Positions 1 through 10,026 of a DNA stretch of 64,000 bases are shown piece by piece. The notes beneath the pieces were generated by a model. The model was given only the letters and a program-made list of their open reading frames with translations. It was not told where the DNA came from and ran no database searches. The DNA is from Nocardioides caldifontis (GTDB lineage Bacteria > Actinomycetota > Actinomycetes > Propionibacteriales > Nocardioidaceae), in contig NZ_VHIB01000017.1 of the NCBI RefSeq assembly GCF_008087345.1, forward strand, positions 21,996 through 85,995, read 5' to 3'. The position numbers and the translations under genes are program-made. How positions within the stretch are numbered: position 1 is the stretch's first letter; every line of letters starts with the position of its first letter.

Positions 1-108
1 GGGCACGAGCTCCGGCAGCAAGGCAGGCGGCCGCGCTCCGCTCGGGTGCGGCTCCGGAGGGCGTACGGCGGTCCGCCGGCTCCGAGCCCCTCGCGACCGA
101 CTGCGCAT
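1..108 (-). CDS. possible 5' end of a gene divergent from marR (partial)
   Basis: An ATG at position 108 on the minus strand opens a frame that stays open to the left edge (36 codons, Arg/Pro rich). A gene divergent from a MarR regulator is a common arrangement, often an exporter. The fragment is too short and too low in complexity to identify, and it could be non-coding. The 65 bases between it and marR hold nothing I can name with confidence. Confidence 0.25.
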   Translation of the reverse strand, partial: MRSRSRGARSRRTAVRPPEPHPSGARPPALLPELVP

Positions 109-173
109 GTCACCCGTTCCTCTCGTCGATTCCGACCTACACTCCGACCACCGGGGAAGGGTGGAGGGATCAG

Positions 174-644
174 ATGTACACCACTCAGATCGAGCAGCAG
201 CTCACGATCCTCCTGAGGCGCGTCCAGCGGATCCACTTCACCACGTCGGGCGGCGAGGTCGAGATGGACCGTTCGGCGTACGGCATCCTGTGCCGGCTCG
301 TCGACGAGGGGCCGCAGCGGCTGGGCTCCCTCGCCCACGCGTTCGGGCTCGACCCGTCCACGATCACCCGGCAGGTGCAGTCGCTGGAGAACACCGGCTG
401 GGTCGCCCGCCACGCCGACCCCACCGACCGGCGGGCCTCGCTCCTCGACGTCACGGACGAGGGCCGGGAGGTGCTGGTCGCCACCCGCGACCGGCGGCGG
501 GAGTGGCTGAAGTTCACGTTGCGCGACTGGACGCCGGAGGAGATGGACGAGTTCGGGCGGTTGATCGAGAAGTTCAACCGCTCCATCGAGCGGGTGGTCG
601 AGGACTGGGAGAACGGCACCAACCAGAACGGCGCGCCTGCCTGA
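174..644 (+). CDS. MarR family transcriptional regulator
   Basis: A 156-residue winged-helix DNA-binding protein. MarR proteins bind operators as dimers and usually repress a neighbouring exporter or detoxification gene until a ligand binds. The N-terminal dimerisation helix is followed by the wHTH core at about residues 45-105, with LGSLAHAFGLDPSTITRQV as the HTH and DPTDRRASLLDVTDEG as the typical wing with its Asp/Arg signature. The length is normal for the family. The ATG at 174 follows a GGAGGG Shine-Dalgarno. The last bases lie 13 bp from the 3' end of recO, so the two genes converge. The target is unknown; a divergent gene may start at 108. Confidence 0.9.
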   Translation: MYTTQIEQQLTILLRRVQRIHFTTSGGEVEMDRSAYGILCRLVDEGPQRLGSLAHAFGLDPSTITRQVQSLENTGWVARHADPTDRRASLLDVTDEGREVLVATRDRRREWLKFTLRDWTPEEMDEFGRLIEKFNRSIERVVEDWENGTNQNGAPA

Positions 645-657
645 GTCGGCTCCGGCT

Positions 658-1386
658 TCAACGCTGGAGGTGGGTGAGCGACTTCAGCCCTCGCTCGAGG
701 TGCCACGCCAGGTAGGCCGCGACCAGCGTGCTGGCCTCCCGCAGGTGGCGCTCCTCCGTGGCGCCGACCGTCGCCCAGTCGCCGGAGAGCAGCGCCCCCA
801 GGACGCGGACGGTCTCGGAGGCGGGGCGCGCCGAGCCGGGCAGCCGGCAGTCGCTGCAGAGCATCCCGCCCGCCGACGGGTTGAAGGCGACGTGCGGCCC
901 CTCGAGGCCGCACCGGGCGCACCCGTCGAACGACGGGGCGTAGCCGGCCACCGCGAGCGAGCGGAGCAGGAAGGCGTCGAGCACCTGCGCGGGCGGGCGG
1001 CCGGCGTCGCACATGGCCCGGAGCGCGCCGACCAGCAGGAGGTACTGCTGGACCGCGGGCTCCTTGTCCTCGGTCACCAGCCGCTCGGCGGTCTCGAGCA
1101 TGACGGTGCCGGCGGTGTAGGCGGCGTAGTCGGCGCCCACCCGGCTCGCGTAGGGCTCCAGCGTCTCCGCCTGGGTGATCACGTCGAGGCTCCGCGCCTC
1201 CGCCAGCTGCACGTCGACGTGGCTGAACGGCTCCAGCCGGGCGCCGAACCGTGAAGAGGTCCGGCGTACCCCCTTGGCGACCGCGCGGACCCGGCCGTGC
1301 CGGCGGGTCAGGAGGGTGATGATGCGGTCGGCCTCGCCCAGCTTCTGGGTGCGCAGCACGACCGCCTCGTCGCGGTAGAGGGGCAC
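658..1386 (-). CDS. recO: DNA repair protein RecO
   Basis: A 242-residue recombination mediator that works with RecF and RecR to load RecA on SSB-coated DNA. The N-terminal OB fold begins PLYRDEAVVLRTQKLGEADR, which is diagnostic, and a helical C-terminal domain follows. It carries a zinc-finger-like pair, CARC (near residue 150) and CSDC (near 172), as in actinobacterial RecO. The only in-frame start that fits the family N-terminus is the GTG at 1386; the nearby ATG is in another frame. The broken alpha/beta hydrolase lies immediately upstream, ending 17 bp before this start, so transcription probably comes from that gene's promoter. Confidence 0.93.
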   Translation of the reverse strand: MPLYRDEAVVLRTQKLGEADRIITLLTRRHGRVRAVAKGVRRTSSRFGARLEPFSHVDVQLAEARSLDVITQAETLEPYASRVGADYAAYTAGTVMLETAERLVTEDKEPAVQQYLLLVGALRAMCDAGRPPAQVLDAFLLRSLAVAGYAPSFDGCARCGLEGPHVAFNPSAGGMLCSDCRLPGSARPASETVRVLGALLSGDWATVGATEERHLREASTLVAAYLAWHLERGLKSLTHLQR

Positions 1387-1403
1387 CGACCCATTGTGCC
1401 CGC

Positions 1404-1872
1404 TCAGGCGTGGCGGAGCCGGGCCGCCACGTGGCGCGCCCCGGCCAGCTCCTCGGCGAGCATCCGGGCGTCGGCGGCGAGGTGCACCGGGGCGCGCGGG
1501 TGGCCGACGACCAGCGCGGGCGCGTCGATCGTCCGCCGCTGCCGGCTCGAGCGAGGTGCCACCGACGACGGCCTGCTCGGCGCCGAGGTGGTCGAGGAGC
1601 GCCACGACCTGCTCGGCCCAGGCGGGGACGGAGTACTCCTTGGGGTCCTCGGGACGGTCCGAGCGGCCGTGGCCCAGCAGGTCCAGCGTCACCACGTGCA
1701 TCCCCGCCGCGGCGAGCACCCGTCCGAGCCGGTCGTGCATGGTCCGCGGCACCAGCTGGCTCTGGAGGAGCACCACCCAACGGTCGCCGCCGCCGAACGC
1801 GGTGTACTCCAACCGGTCGTCGTCGATGAAGAACTGGCCGACGCGCTCCGACACCAGCCGTGAGGTCGTCAT
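1404..1872 (-). pseudogene. alpha/beta hydrolase, internal deletion plus frame change
   Basis: From the ATG at 1872 the frame reads as a good alpha/beta hydrolase N-terminus: the strand with VTLDLLGHGRSDRP, then the nucleophile-elbow start VVGGTSL at about residue 110. Just after that point (near 1545) the frame turns to low-complexity Arg/Pro sequence. A different minus-strand frame there resumes with the family C-terminus, APALVVGHPRAPVHLAADAR, to a TGA at 1404. The cap domain and the acid residue, roughly 100 or more codons, are absent. I read this as a deletion that also shifted frame, leaving a dead gene. The nucleophile Ser and the C-terminal His-bearing segment are no longer in one frame. 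Confidence 0.8.
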
Positions 1873-1935
1873 GCGCCCACTCTGAGCGCACGGGGCGGGG
1901 TGCGCAGCCGCGGCGCCACCGGCTACAACGGGAGC

Positions 1936-2406
1936 ATGGTCGAGCTCGTGCGCGTCACCCCCGACGACTGGGAGGAGTGGCGGGAGGTCCGGCTGCGGGC
2001 GCTCACCGCCGACCCCGACGCCTTCGGCTCGGCCCTCTCCCGCGAGCAGGGGTGGGGCGAGGCCGACTGGCGCCGCCGGCTCGCCGGCGGACGCGACCTG
2101 GTCGCCCGCGTCGACGGGGTCACGGCGGCGACCGCGGGCTGGTTCGTCCGGGAGCCCGGCTGGGGCGACGTCGTCGCGATGTGGGTCGCTCCGACCCACC
2201 GCGGCCAGGGGCTGGGCCGGCTGCTCCTCGACGCGGTCGTCGCCGACATCGGCGCGGCCGGGCTGCGCGCCCGGCTGTGGGTGGCCGACGGCAACGGCTC
2301 CGCCCGCCGGCTGTACGAGCGCGCCGGGTTCACGCCCACCGGGGAGCAGGCGCCGATCCGGCCAGGGGCCACCCTGACCAAGTCGCTGCTCGTGCTGGGC
2401 GGCTGA
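1936..2406 (+). CDS. GNAT family N-acetyltransferase
   Basis: A 156-residue GCN5-related acetyltransferase that transfers an acetyl group from acetyl-CoA to an unknown amine. The acetyl-CoA pyrophosphate loop is seen as VAPTHRGQGLGRLLL (residues about 90-105; R/Q-x-x-G-x-G/A). The C-terminal motif GNGSARRLYERAGFTPTG is the usual motif B with the Tyr/Phe pair. I chose the ATG at 1936 because MVELVRVTPDDW matches family N-termini; a GTG 36 bp upstream would add unrelated residues. It is divergent from the dead hydrolase and converges with the histidine kinase, 11 bp away. The substrate cannot be predicted. Confidence 0.88.
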   Translation: MVELVRVTPDDWEEWREVRLRALTADPDAFGSALSREQGWGEADWRRRLAGGRDLVARVDGVTAATAGWFVREPGWGDVVAMWVAPTHRGQGLGRLLLDAVVADIGAAGLRARLWVADGNGSARRLYERAGFTPTGEQAPIRPGATLTKSLLVLGG

Positions 2407-2417
2407 GGGGGACGGGC

Positions 2418-4067
2418 TCAGCCGGCGTCGGCGGCCCAGTGGTGGCCGCCGGACGTCCCCGGCGACCGCGGTCCGTCCAGCGGCAGCCGGACGATGAAGG
2501 TGCTCCCCCGGTCCGGCTCGGACTCGACCAGGATGGTGCCGCCGTGGGCTTCCACGATCGACCGGGTGATGGCGAGGCCGAGCCCGATCCCCTGGATGGC
2601 GCGGTCCTCGGCCTCCTGGCTGCGGAAGAACCGCATGAAGAGCCGGCCGAGGTCCTCCGGCGCGATGCCGATGCCGGTGTCGCTCACCTTGAGCCAGAGG
2701 TCCTCGTCGCCACCCTCGAGCTCGACGGCGACGCTCCCCCCGCTCGGGGTGTACTTCACGGCGTTCGTCAGCAGGTTGTCGACGATCTGACGCAGCCGCA
2801 CCGGGTCGCCGTGGACCACCAGCCCGGGCTGGACCGAGTGGCGCAGCCCCAGCCCCTGCGCCTCGGCGCGAGGGGCGTTGTGGGCGAGCGACTCGCGGAC
2901 GATCGTCGAGAGGTCCGTGGGCTCGACGTCGAGCGCGACGTAGCCGTCGTCGACCTGCGCGGTGAGCAGCAGGTCGCTGACCAGGTCGAGGAGCCGCTCG
3001 GAGTTGCGCTTGGCGACCTCGAGCTTGCGGCGGACGCCCGGGTCGACGCCCTCCTCGTCGTCGAGGACCAGGTCGAGGAACCCCATGATCGAGGTCAGCG
3101 GCGTGCGGAGCTCGTGCGAGACCGAGGCGACGAAGTCGTCCTTCACCTTCAACGCGGCCATCAGCGGGGTGATGTCCTTGTAGACGAGGACCGCGCCGTC
3201 CCGCTCCCCGGAGCCGTCCCGCACCGAGCGCGCGGAGACCGAGAGCGCGAGCTGCTTGCTCGGCTCGGCTCCGATCCAGATCCGGTGGTCGTCGAACTCC
3301 TCGCCGAGGAGCGCGCGGGAGGTAGGCATCTCCTCGGTGGTGAGCCGGGTGACCCGGTCGGCGGCGAAGACGTCACCGAGCTGGCCGGCCCGGCCCGCGT
3401 GCCCCGCGGGGAAGGCGAGCGCCATGAAGGCCGCTTGACGAGGGTTGATCGACTGGTAGGTGCCGTCGCGGTCCAGCGCGACCAGCCCGACGTCGACGGT
3501 GCCGACGATCGCGTCGTTGAGGGCCCGGTTGGCGAGCACGTCGTCGAGCGCGCGGGCGAGCCGGGTGCCCTGCTCCTCGAGCTCGGAGTTCTGCCGCACC
3601 CAGACCTGGCCGGTGCCGGCCACGATGAACGCGCACAGGACGGCGAGGATGCTCAGCACCAGCCCGCGCGACCACCAGGCCGGTTCGGGGCCGTAGTAGA
3701 CCAACGTCGGGGCGACCACGAAGGTGGCGGTGCCGAGGAACGCCAACCCGACGCCCCGGAGCCGGTGGTCGGCGGCGAGCCACATCGCCGGGAGCACGGC
3801 GAGCGGGCCGAAGCCGTTGCCGTCGGGAGTGAGCCGCATCAGCCCGATGCCGACGAGGTCGAGCATGAGGGTCGCGGTCAACAGCCACAGCGGCGCCGCG
3901 CGGCCGCCGACGAGCGCGAGCAGCGTGGCGACGGCGACGACACCGAGGCCGGCCATCACGAACGTGTCGGTCAGCCCGACCCCGGCCCACCCCGCGAGCA
4001 GCGCCAGGTTCGCCAGCAGCGGCACGAGCAGCACGAGCTGGCGGATGACGACCTTGGGCACGGCCAT
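2418..4067 (-). CDS. membrane sensor histidine kinase with PAS domain
   Basis: About 549 residues. Five or six N-terminal membrane helices span residues 1-170. A short coiled-coil linker and a PAS-like domain (about 180-300) follow, then HisKA with SHELRTPLTSIMGFLDL (phospho-acceptor His near residue 325) and a HATPase with NLLTNAVKYTP (N box), DTGIGI (G1) and GLGLAI (G2). All kinase boxes are intact, so it should autophosphorylate. No response regulator gene is adjacent, making it an orphan. The start is uncertain: ATG 4067 or GTG 4070 fit the hydrophobic N-terminus, and the frame is open further up to 4214. leuA ends at 4242 on the same strand, so read-through from leuA is possible. Confidence 0.88.
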   Translation of the reverse strand: MAVPKVVIRQLVLLVPLLANLALLAGWAGVGLTDTFVMAGLGVVAVATLLALVGGRAAPLWLLTATLMLDLVGIGLMRLTPDGNGFGPLAVLPAMWLAADHRLRGVGLAFLGTATFVVAPTLVYYGPEPAWWSRGLVLSILAVLCAFIVAGTGQVWVRQNSELEEQGTRLARALDDVLANRALNDAIVGTVDVGLVALDRDGTYQSINPRQAAFMALAFPAGHAGRAGQLGDVFAADRVTRLTTEEMPTSRALLGEEFDDHRIWIGAEPSKQLALSVSARSVRDGSGERDGAVLVYKDITPLMAALKVKDDFVASVSHELRTPLTSIMGFLDLVLDDEEGVDPGVRRKLEVAKRNSERLLDLVSDLLLTAQVDDGYVALDVEPTDLSTIVRESLAHNAPRAEAQGLGLRHSVQPGLVVHGDPVRLRQIVDNLLTNAVKYTPSGGSVAVELEGGDEDLWLKVSDTGIGIAPEDLGRLFMRFFRSQEAEDRAIQGIGLGLAITRSIVEAHGGTILVESEPDRGSTFIVRLPLDGPRSPGTSGGHHWAADAG

Positions 4068-4241
4068 CACCGCCTGCCGGACACCCTCCGGCTCGTTCGT
4101 CGCCTGCACCCTGCCGCCCCTGTGCCGCTGCTCGTGATCGCTGCTCTGATCGCCGCTTCGATCGCCGTTGATCGCCTGTGCTCGCTGCCCCCGGGTCCCA
4201 TGGTCCCAGAGCACGCGGTTCTCCGGAGCGGTTTGGACCAG

Positions 4242-5957
<1,716 letters not shown>

Positions 5958-6003
5958 TCAGGTTCTCCTCGCTGGCTGGGGTGTCCGGAAGCAACCACGA
6001 ACT

Positions 6004-6044
6004 CCGCAGCGAGGGGGTCCGGTCGGTGTCAGACCTCGCTGCGG
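6004..6044 (-). promoter_or_regulatory. attenuator-type hairpin in the leuA leader
   Basis: A perfect 11-bp inverted repeat (CCGCAGCGAGG, spacer, CCTCGCTGCGG, read on the leuA strand) overlaps the end of the leader peptide and precedes the leuA Shine-Dalgarno by about 40 bases. No U-run follows it, so control may be at translation initiation or through an alternative structure rather than by a classical intrinsic terminator. The function is inferred; the repeat is directly visible. Confidence 0.65.
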
Positions 6045-6073
6045 CAGCGAAGGAGGAGGCTGCGACGCATCAT
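6029..6073 (-). CDS. leuA leader peptide (leucine attenuator)
   Basis: A 14-codon frame reading MMRRSLLLRCRSEV with three consecutive Leu codons (CTC CTC CTT at 6050-6058). It ends 74 bp before leuA on the same strand. A -10-like TATGGT (6082-6087) lies 8 bases before the first ATG and there is no Shine-Dalgarno, so the transcript is probably leaderless and starts at this peptide. Its last codons form the left arm of the 6004-6044 hairpin. Ribosome stalling at the Leu codons when charged tRNA-Leu is scarce would alter pairing and release leuA. Leader-peptide control of leuA is known in Actinobacteria; the assignment here is from sequence only. Confidence 0.8.
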   Translation of the reverse strand: MMRRSLLLRCRSEV

Positions 6074-6183
6074 CGTGGGCCACCATACCGGGTCCGGCCC
6101 GGCATGTCCGCCGGAGGGGCGGGTACGGCTCCACCAGGGCGCGACGCGTCCGGCACCCGTACCCGTTCACAGGAGGAGCAGGA

Positions 6184-6594
6184 ATGCCCGCGAAGGACGA
6201 GATGCCCTCGACCGTGCAGCGTTCGCCCAAGAAGGCGCAGCGCACGTGGAGCAAGGCGCACGACGCCGCCGTCGAGGAGTACGGCGAGGGCGAGCGCGCG
6301 CACCGCACGGCGTTCAGTGCCCTCAAGCACTCCTTCGAGAAGGTCGGCGACCGATGGGAGGGCAAGGAGGGCGGCAAGAAGGGCCCTTCGGATGCCCAGG
6401 CGGCCCGCAAGGGCGGACCGGCCCGCAAGGGAGGCGGTACGTCGGAGGGGGTCGACGCGAACGCGACCAAGAGCCACCTCCTCGACGTGGCGAAGCGGCT
6501 CGACGTCACCGGCCGGTCGCGGATGACCAAGGCCGAGCTGGTCGAGGCCATCCGGAAGGCGAACGCCCGGAGCACCCGGAAGGCGCGCTCCTGA
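6184..6594 (+). CDS. ChaB-like protein with C-terminal Rho N-terminal (SAP-like) domain
   Basis: A 136-residue, very basic protein. Residues 8-60 match the ChaB fold (TVQRSPKKAQRTWSKAHDAA, then EERAHRTAFSALKHSFEKVGDRW-type helices). A flexible Lys/Gly-rich linker follows. Residues 98-130 read HLLDVAKRLDVTGRSRMTKA, like the Rho N-terminal/SAP-like nucleic-acid-binding helix-extension-helix. ATG 6184 is preceded by a strong AGGAGGAGCAGGA. It is divergent from leuA and converges with the GGDEF-EAL gene (3 bp gap). ChaB proteins are annotated as cation transport regulators in E. coli, but in actinobacteria this fusion is of unknown role; nucleic acid binding is my inference. Confidence 0.8.
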   Translation: MPAKDEMPSTVQRSPKKAQRTWSKAHDAAVEEYGEGERAHRTAFSALKHSFEKVGDRWEGKEGGKKGPSDAQAARKGGPARKGGGTSEGVDANATKSHLLDVAKRLDVTGRSRMTKAELVEAIRKANARSTRKARS

Positions 6595-6597
6595 CCC

Positions 6598-8739
6598 TCA
6601 GGAGCCGGCGCCGACCGAGAGCCGCTTGATCAGGTCGCCCACCTCGGCCGGCGGGATCGCCGGGCTCCACAGGTAGCCCTGTCCGGTGGTGCACCCGAGG
6701 TCGAGCAGGATGTCCTGCTGGTTCGCGGTCTCCACACCCTCGGCGATCGTGTCGAGGCCGACGGTCTCGGCGAGCGTCAGGATCGAGCTGGCCAGCGTCC
6801 GGGCCCGGGCGTCCTCGTCGCTGAGCGGCGCCACGAACGAGCGGTCGACCTTGAGGATCGACAGCGGGAGCGTCTGCAGGTAGCGCAGTGAGCTGTAGCC
6901 GGTGCCGAAGTCGTCGACCGCGAGCCGGAGCCCCTCGTCGGTCAGCCGGTGCAGGATGCGGCTGACCCGCTCCGGATCGCGCATGACCGCGCTCTCGGTG
7001 ACCTCGAGGACCAGCCGGTCGGGCGGCACGCACCCGTCGCCGAGCGCCGACTCGAGGGCCGCCTGGAAGCCGCCCGGCAGGTCGAGGGTGGCGGCGGAGA
7101 CGTTGACCGAGAGGTAGGCGTCGGCGGAGACCACGCCGGCGTCGCGGAGCGCCCGCATGTCCGCGCACGCGCGGCCCAGCACGAGCTCGTCGAGCCGGGA
7201 GGAATTCCCGGTGACCTCGAAGGCGGCCACGATCTCGTCGGGCCGGATCGCGCCGAGCGTCGGGTGGTGCCACCGCAGCAGCGCCTCGAACCCCTTCACG
7301 GTGCCCGTGGTCATGTCGATCAGCGGCTGGTAGTGCAGCCGGATCTGGTCGGACGGGACGTCGCGCCTCGCGAGCGAGGCGATCGCCCTCCGGCGACGGT
7401 GCCGGCGGTCGAGCTCGTCGTCGAAGACCAGGACCCCGTCGTCCCCGCACCGCTTCGCCTCGTCGAGCGCGATGCCGGCGTAGCGGAGCAGCTCCTCGGG
7501 CGCGTGCGGCGGCGAGATCGCGATCCCCACGGTCGCCGAGAGCGGGTGCCCCTCGACGGCCACCTGGAGGCCGCGGAGCGCGGCCCGGACCCGGGCCGTC
7601 ACCTGCTCCACCTCGGGGAGGGTGAGGTCGTGCAGGACCAGCGCGAACTCGTCGCCACCGAGCCGCACTGCCGCGTGCGTGTCCCCCGCCAGCTCGCGCA
7701 GCCGCTCGGCCACCTCGATCAACAGCCGGTCGCCGCCCTCGTGGCCGTGGGCCTCGTTGACCGACTTCAGGTCGTCGAGGTCGAGCATCACGACGGCGAC
7801 CCGGCCGCGGTCGCGGTCCCGCGCCGCCTCGGCGAGCCGCTCGGTGAGCACCCGGCGGTTGCCGAGCCCGGTGAGCGGGTCCTCCAGGGCCTGGCGGCGC
7901 AGCACCGCCTCGGCTCGCCGCTCGACGGTGACGTCGCTGAACATCCCGAGCGAGCCGAGGAACTCGCCCTCGGCGGTCACGTAGGGACTCGCCGAGATGC
8001 TCAGCACGCGACGGGAGCCGTCGGGGTGCGGGTAGTGGACGTCGTACTTCTCGGGGCCGCGCTGCAGCCGCTCGGCCAGCCCGGCGCGGCTGCGCTCGGC
8101 GTCGGCGGGCTCGAACAGCTCCGGGACGGAGAGGTTCTCGAGCTCCTCGACGGGGCGGCCGAGCAGCTCGCCCATGCGCCGGTTGATGAACAGCGGCTTG
8201 CCGTCGTGGCCGACCGCGAGGATCCCCTCCTGGGCGGCGTCGACGACGGTGCGGAGCCGGGTCTCGAAGTCGCGCGCGGCCTCCTGGGCCTGCACCTCGG
8301 CGGTCACGTCGCGCACCGTGACGACGAAGCCGCCGATGACCGTGTCGTGGAGCCGGTTGGTCAGGGTGCAGTCGAGCCAGTGCCAGTCGCCCTTGGCGTC
8401 GAGGCCGCGCAGCCGGACGGTGACCACCCGGGCCGGTGACGCGCCGACGTCCTCGAGGGCCTGGCGCATCTCGTCGCGGTCGTCGGGGTGGACGAAGTCG
8501 AACCCGACCCGGGCGAGGAGCTCGTAGGGCGCGTACCCGAGCATCTCCTCGATGCTGGGCGCCACGTAGATCAGGTGCGCCTCGCCGTCGATCACCACCG
8601 ACACGTCGGTGCTCAGCTCGTGGAGGCTCTCCCAGAACTCGAGCTGCCGCTCGGCCCGGTGGCTGGGCACACCGGGCTGCTCCGGCGACCCGGCCGGCTC
8701 GCTCTCCCCCCGAGAGTCGGGAGCGCGCGACGCATCCAT
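6598..8739 (-). CDS. PAS-PAS-GGDEF-EAL cyclic-di-GMP turnover protein
   Basis: 713 residues, apparently soluble. PAS domains lie at about 30-150 (VIDGEAHLIYVAPSIEEMLG) and 160-285, a GGDEF domain at about 295-450 with intact RLGGDEFAL, and an EAL domain at about 465-705 with FEALLRWHHP, the metal site EVTESAVM, VDDFGTGYSSL and AEGVET. All EAL catalytic residues I can recognise are present, so phosphodiesterase activity is likely, while the intact GGDEF could synthesise c-di-GMP or sense GTP. ATG 8739 has GAGGGC just upstream; a longer open frame to 8817 lacks a ribosome site. It may act with the chemotaxis genes elsewhere in the window, but no link is shown. Confidence 0.9.
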   Translation of the reverse strand: MDASRAPDSRGESEPAGSPEQPGVPSHRAERQLEFWESLHELSTDVSVVIDGEAHLIYVAPSIEEMLGYAPYELLARVGFDFVHPDDRDEMRQALEDVGASPARVVTVRLRGLDAKGDWHWLDCTLTNRLHDTVIGGFVVTVRDVTAEVQAQEAARDFETRLRTVVDAAQEGILAVGHDGKPLFINRRMGELLGRPVEELENLSVPELFEPADAERSRAGLAERLQRGPEKYDVHYPHPDGSRRVLSISASPYVTAEGEFLGSLGMFSDVTVERRAEAVLRRQALEDPLTGLGNRRVLTERLAEAARDRDRGRVAVVMLDLDDLKSVNEAHGHEGGDRLLIEVAERLRELAGDTHAAVRLGGDEFALVLHDLTLPEVEQVTARVRAALRGLQVAVEGHPLSATVGIAISPPHAPEELLRYAGIALDEAKRCGDDGVLVFDDELDRRHRRRRAIASLARRDVPSDQIRLHYQPLIDMTTGTVKGFEALLRWHHPTLGAIRPDEIVAAFEVTGNSSRLDELVLGRACADMRALRDAGVVSADAYLSVNVSAATLDLPGGFQAALESALGDGCVPPDRLVLEVTESAVMRDPERVSRILHRLTDEGLRLAVDDFGTGYSSLRYLQTLPLSILKVDRSFVAPLSDEDARARTLASSILTLAETVGLDTIAEGVETANQQDILLDLGCTTGQGYLWSPAIPPAEVGDLIKRLSVGAGS

Positions 8740-8874
8740 AGCCCTCAGGGCCCTCCCCGTGATGATCGTGTCTGTTGTCACAATACCCACTCGAGTCACG
8801 AAACGGACTATTCGCATGCGTACGACCGAGGATCGGTCCCGCGATGGTGGCCGGAGGAGGCGGTCGGAGGTGGG

Positions 8875-9282
8875 TCAGGCGGAGAGACGGGAGCGCGCCG
8901 CGCTGCGGTGCCGCTCGAGCAGCCGGTCGATCTGCTCGACCAGGCCCATCGGGTCGAACGGCTTCGAGATGACGCCGGCCACGGCCAGGTCGTCCCAGAG
9001 CCGGCCCTCGCCGACCTGCACCTTGGCGGTCAGGAGGATCACCGGGATGTCCCGGGTGCGGGGGTCCTGCTGGAGGAGCCGGAAGGTGCCCGGACCGTCG
9101 AGGTCCGGCATCATCACGTCGAGCAGCACCAGGTCGGGTTGCTCCTCGACCGCGAGCCGGACGGCGGTCGCACCACGGTCGGTGTCGACGACGCTCCAGC
9201 CACCCATGAGCTCCAGCGCAACGCCAGTGATCTCACGGATGTCGTCGTCGTCGTCGACGACCAGGACCTTGCGTCCGGGCAC
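8875..9282 (-). CDS. single-domain response regulator (receiver)
   Basis: 135 residues consisting only of a CheY-like receiver. The acidic pocket VVDDDDDIRE, phospho-acceptor Asp in LVLLDVMMPDLDG (near residue 58), Thr of ILLTAK and Lys of SKPFD are all present. It has no output domain, so it must act by protein contact. It lies 13 bp downstream of the 9296-9922 gene on the same strand, probably co-transcribed, and between a c-di-GMP enzyme and a large sensor kinase (10027-12150). That kinase is a plausible phosphodonor, by inference from proximity. Confidence 0.92.
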   Translation of the reverse strand: MPGRKVLVVDDDDDIREITGVALELMGGWSVVDTDRGATAVRLAVEEQPDLVLLDVMMPDLDGPGTFRLLQQDPRTRDIPVILLTAKVQVGEGRLWDDLAVAGVISKPFDPMGLVEQIDRLLERHRSAARSRLSA

Positions 9283-9295
9283 GGGAGCCTCCCCC

Positions 9296-9922
9296 CTAGG
9301 GTGTCCCTTCCACGGTAGGCCTTTGTTCGGGCACGCGCCGGGTTTCTCCAGATTTCTCGCGCTGGAACGGCACGGCGGCGTAGTAGGTCTGGGTGTCGAC
9401 GGGGCGGACCTTGCCGAACTCTCCCAGCATCAGCTGGGCGACGTCGGCGAGCCCGACGACCTCGTCGTTGTAGGCGCAGATGTCGAAGGCACACATCGCG
9501 TCCTTGGCCAGCAGGTCCTCGGTGATCTGCCGGGCGAGGAGGCTGAACGCGTGGGTGCGCCGGCGGCCGGGGGCGACCATGGTGAAGCCGAGGTAGTAGA
9601 TCGCGTCGCGCTCGGCGAACTCGGGGTACTGGTGGGCGAAGAACTGCGGGCTGACCCAGTGGACCGTCTCGAGGTCGTTGGTGAGCGTCAGCAGCCCGAG
9701 CGGCTCGGCGGAGTCGTCGTCGCGGACGAGGTACTTGTCGACGCGCTCGTCGTACATCGTCTCGAGGAACTCGTCCTTGTGGAACAGGTGCCGGTTGGCG
9801 GCCCGGATGGCGATGTCGCCGAAGGTCTCGAGGTACATCTCGTAGAGCCGTTCCGCCGTCGGCGCGTCGATGCGACGGACGACGTCGACGGACATCCCTG
9901 CGGTGCGTTGTGATCCGACCAT
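9296..9922 (-). CDS. uncharacterised protein, possible acyltransferase-like fold
   Basis: 208 residues, not confidently recognised. The N-terminus (VVRRIDAPTAERLYEMYLETFG) and the central YYLGFTMVAPGRRRTHAFSL resemble the layout of GNAT-type enzymes, with a basic loop where acetyl-CoA phosphates would bind, but the R/Q-x-x-G-x-G/A signature is not clean. There is no signal peptide or membrane helix. ATG 9922 follows GGGAG; an internal ATG at 9895 is possible. It precedes the lone receiver by 13 bp, and the sensor kinase lies 104 bp upstream, so a signalling role is suggested by context only. Confidence 0.6.
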   Translation of the reverse strand: MVGSQRTAGMSVDVVRRIDAPTAERLYEMYLETFGDIAIRAANRHLFHKDEFLETMYDERVDKYLVRDDDSAEPLGLLTLTNDLETVHWVSPQFFAHQYPEFAERDAIYYLGFTMVAPGRRRTHAFSLLARQITEDLLAKDAMCAFDICAYNDEVVGLADVAQLMLGEFGKVRPVDTQTYYAAVPFQREKSGETRRVPEQRPTVEGTP

Positions 9923-10026
9923 GGGGCTCCCATCCCGTGTGCTCCCGACCCCCTGCGGGTCACCCTAAAGGGTGCACAACGCAACTGGTAGGACCGTGTG
10001 GTCACACCGTGTGTCCCGTTCGTCCC

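Noticed and set aside
1..173. Promoter or operator details upstream of marR
   Set aside because: A TACACT near 145 could be a -10, but no convincing -35 or palindrome accompanies it, so I did not list a site.
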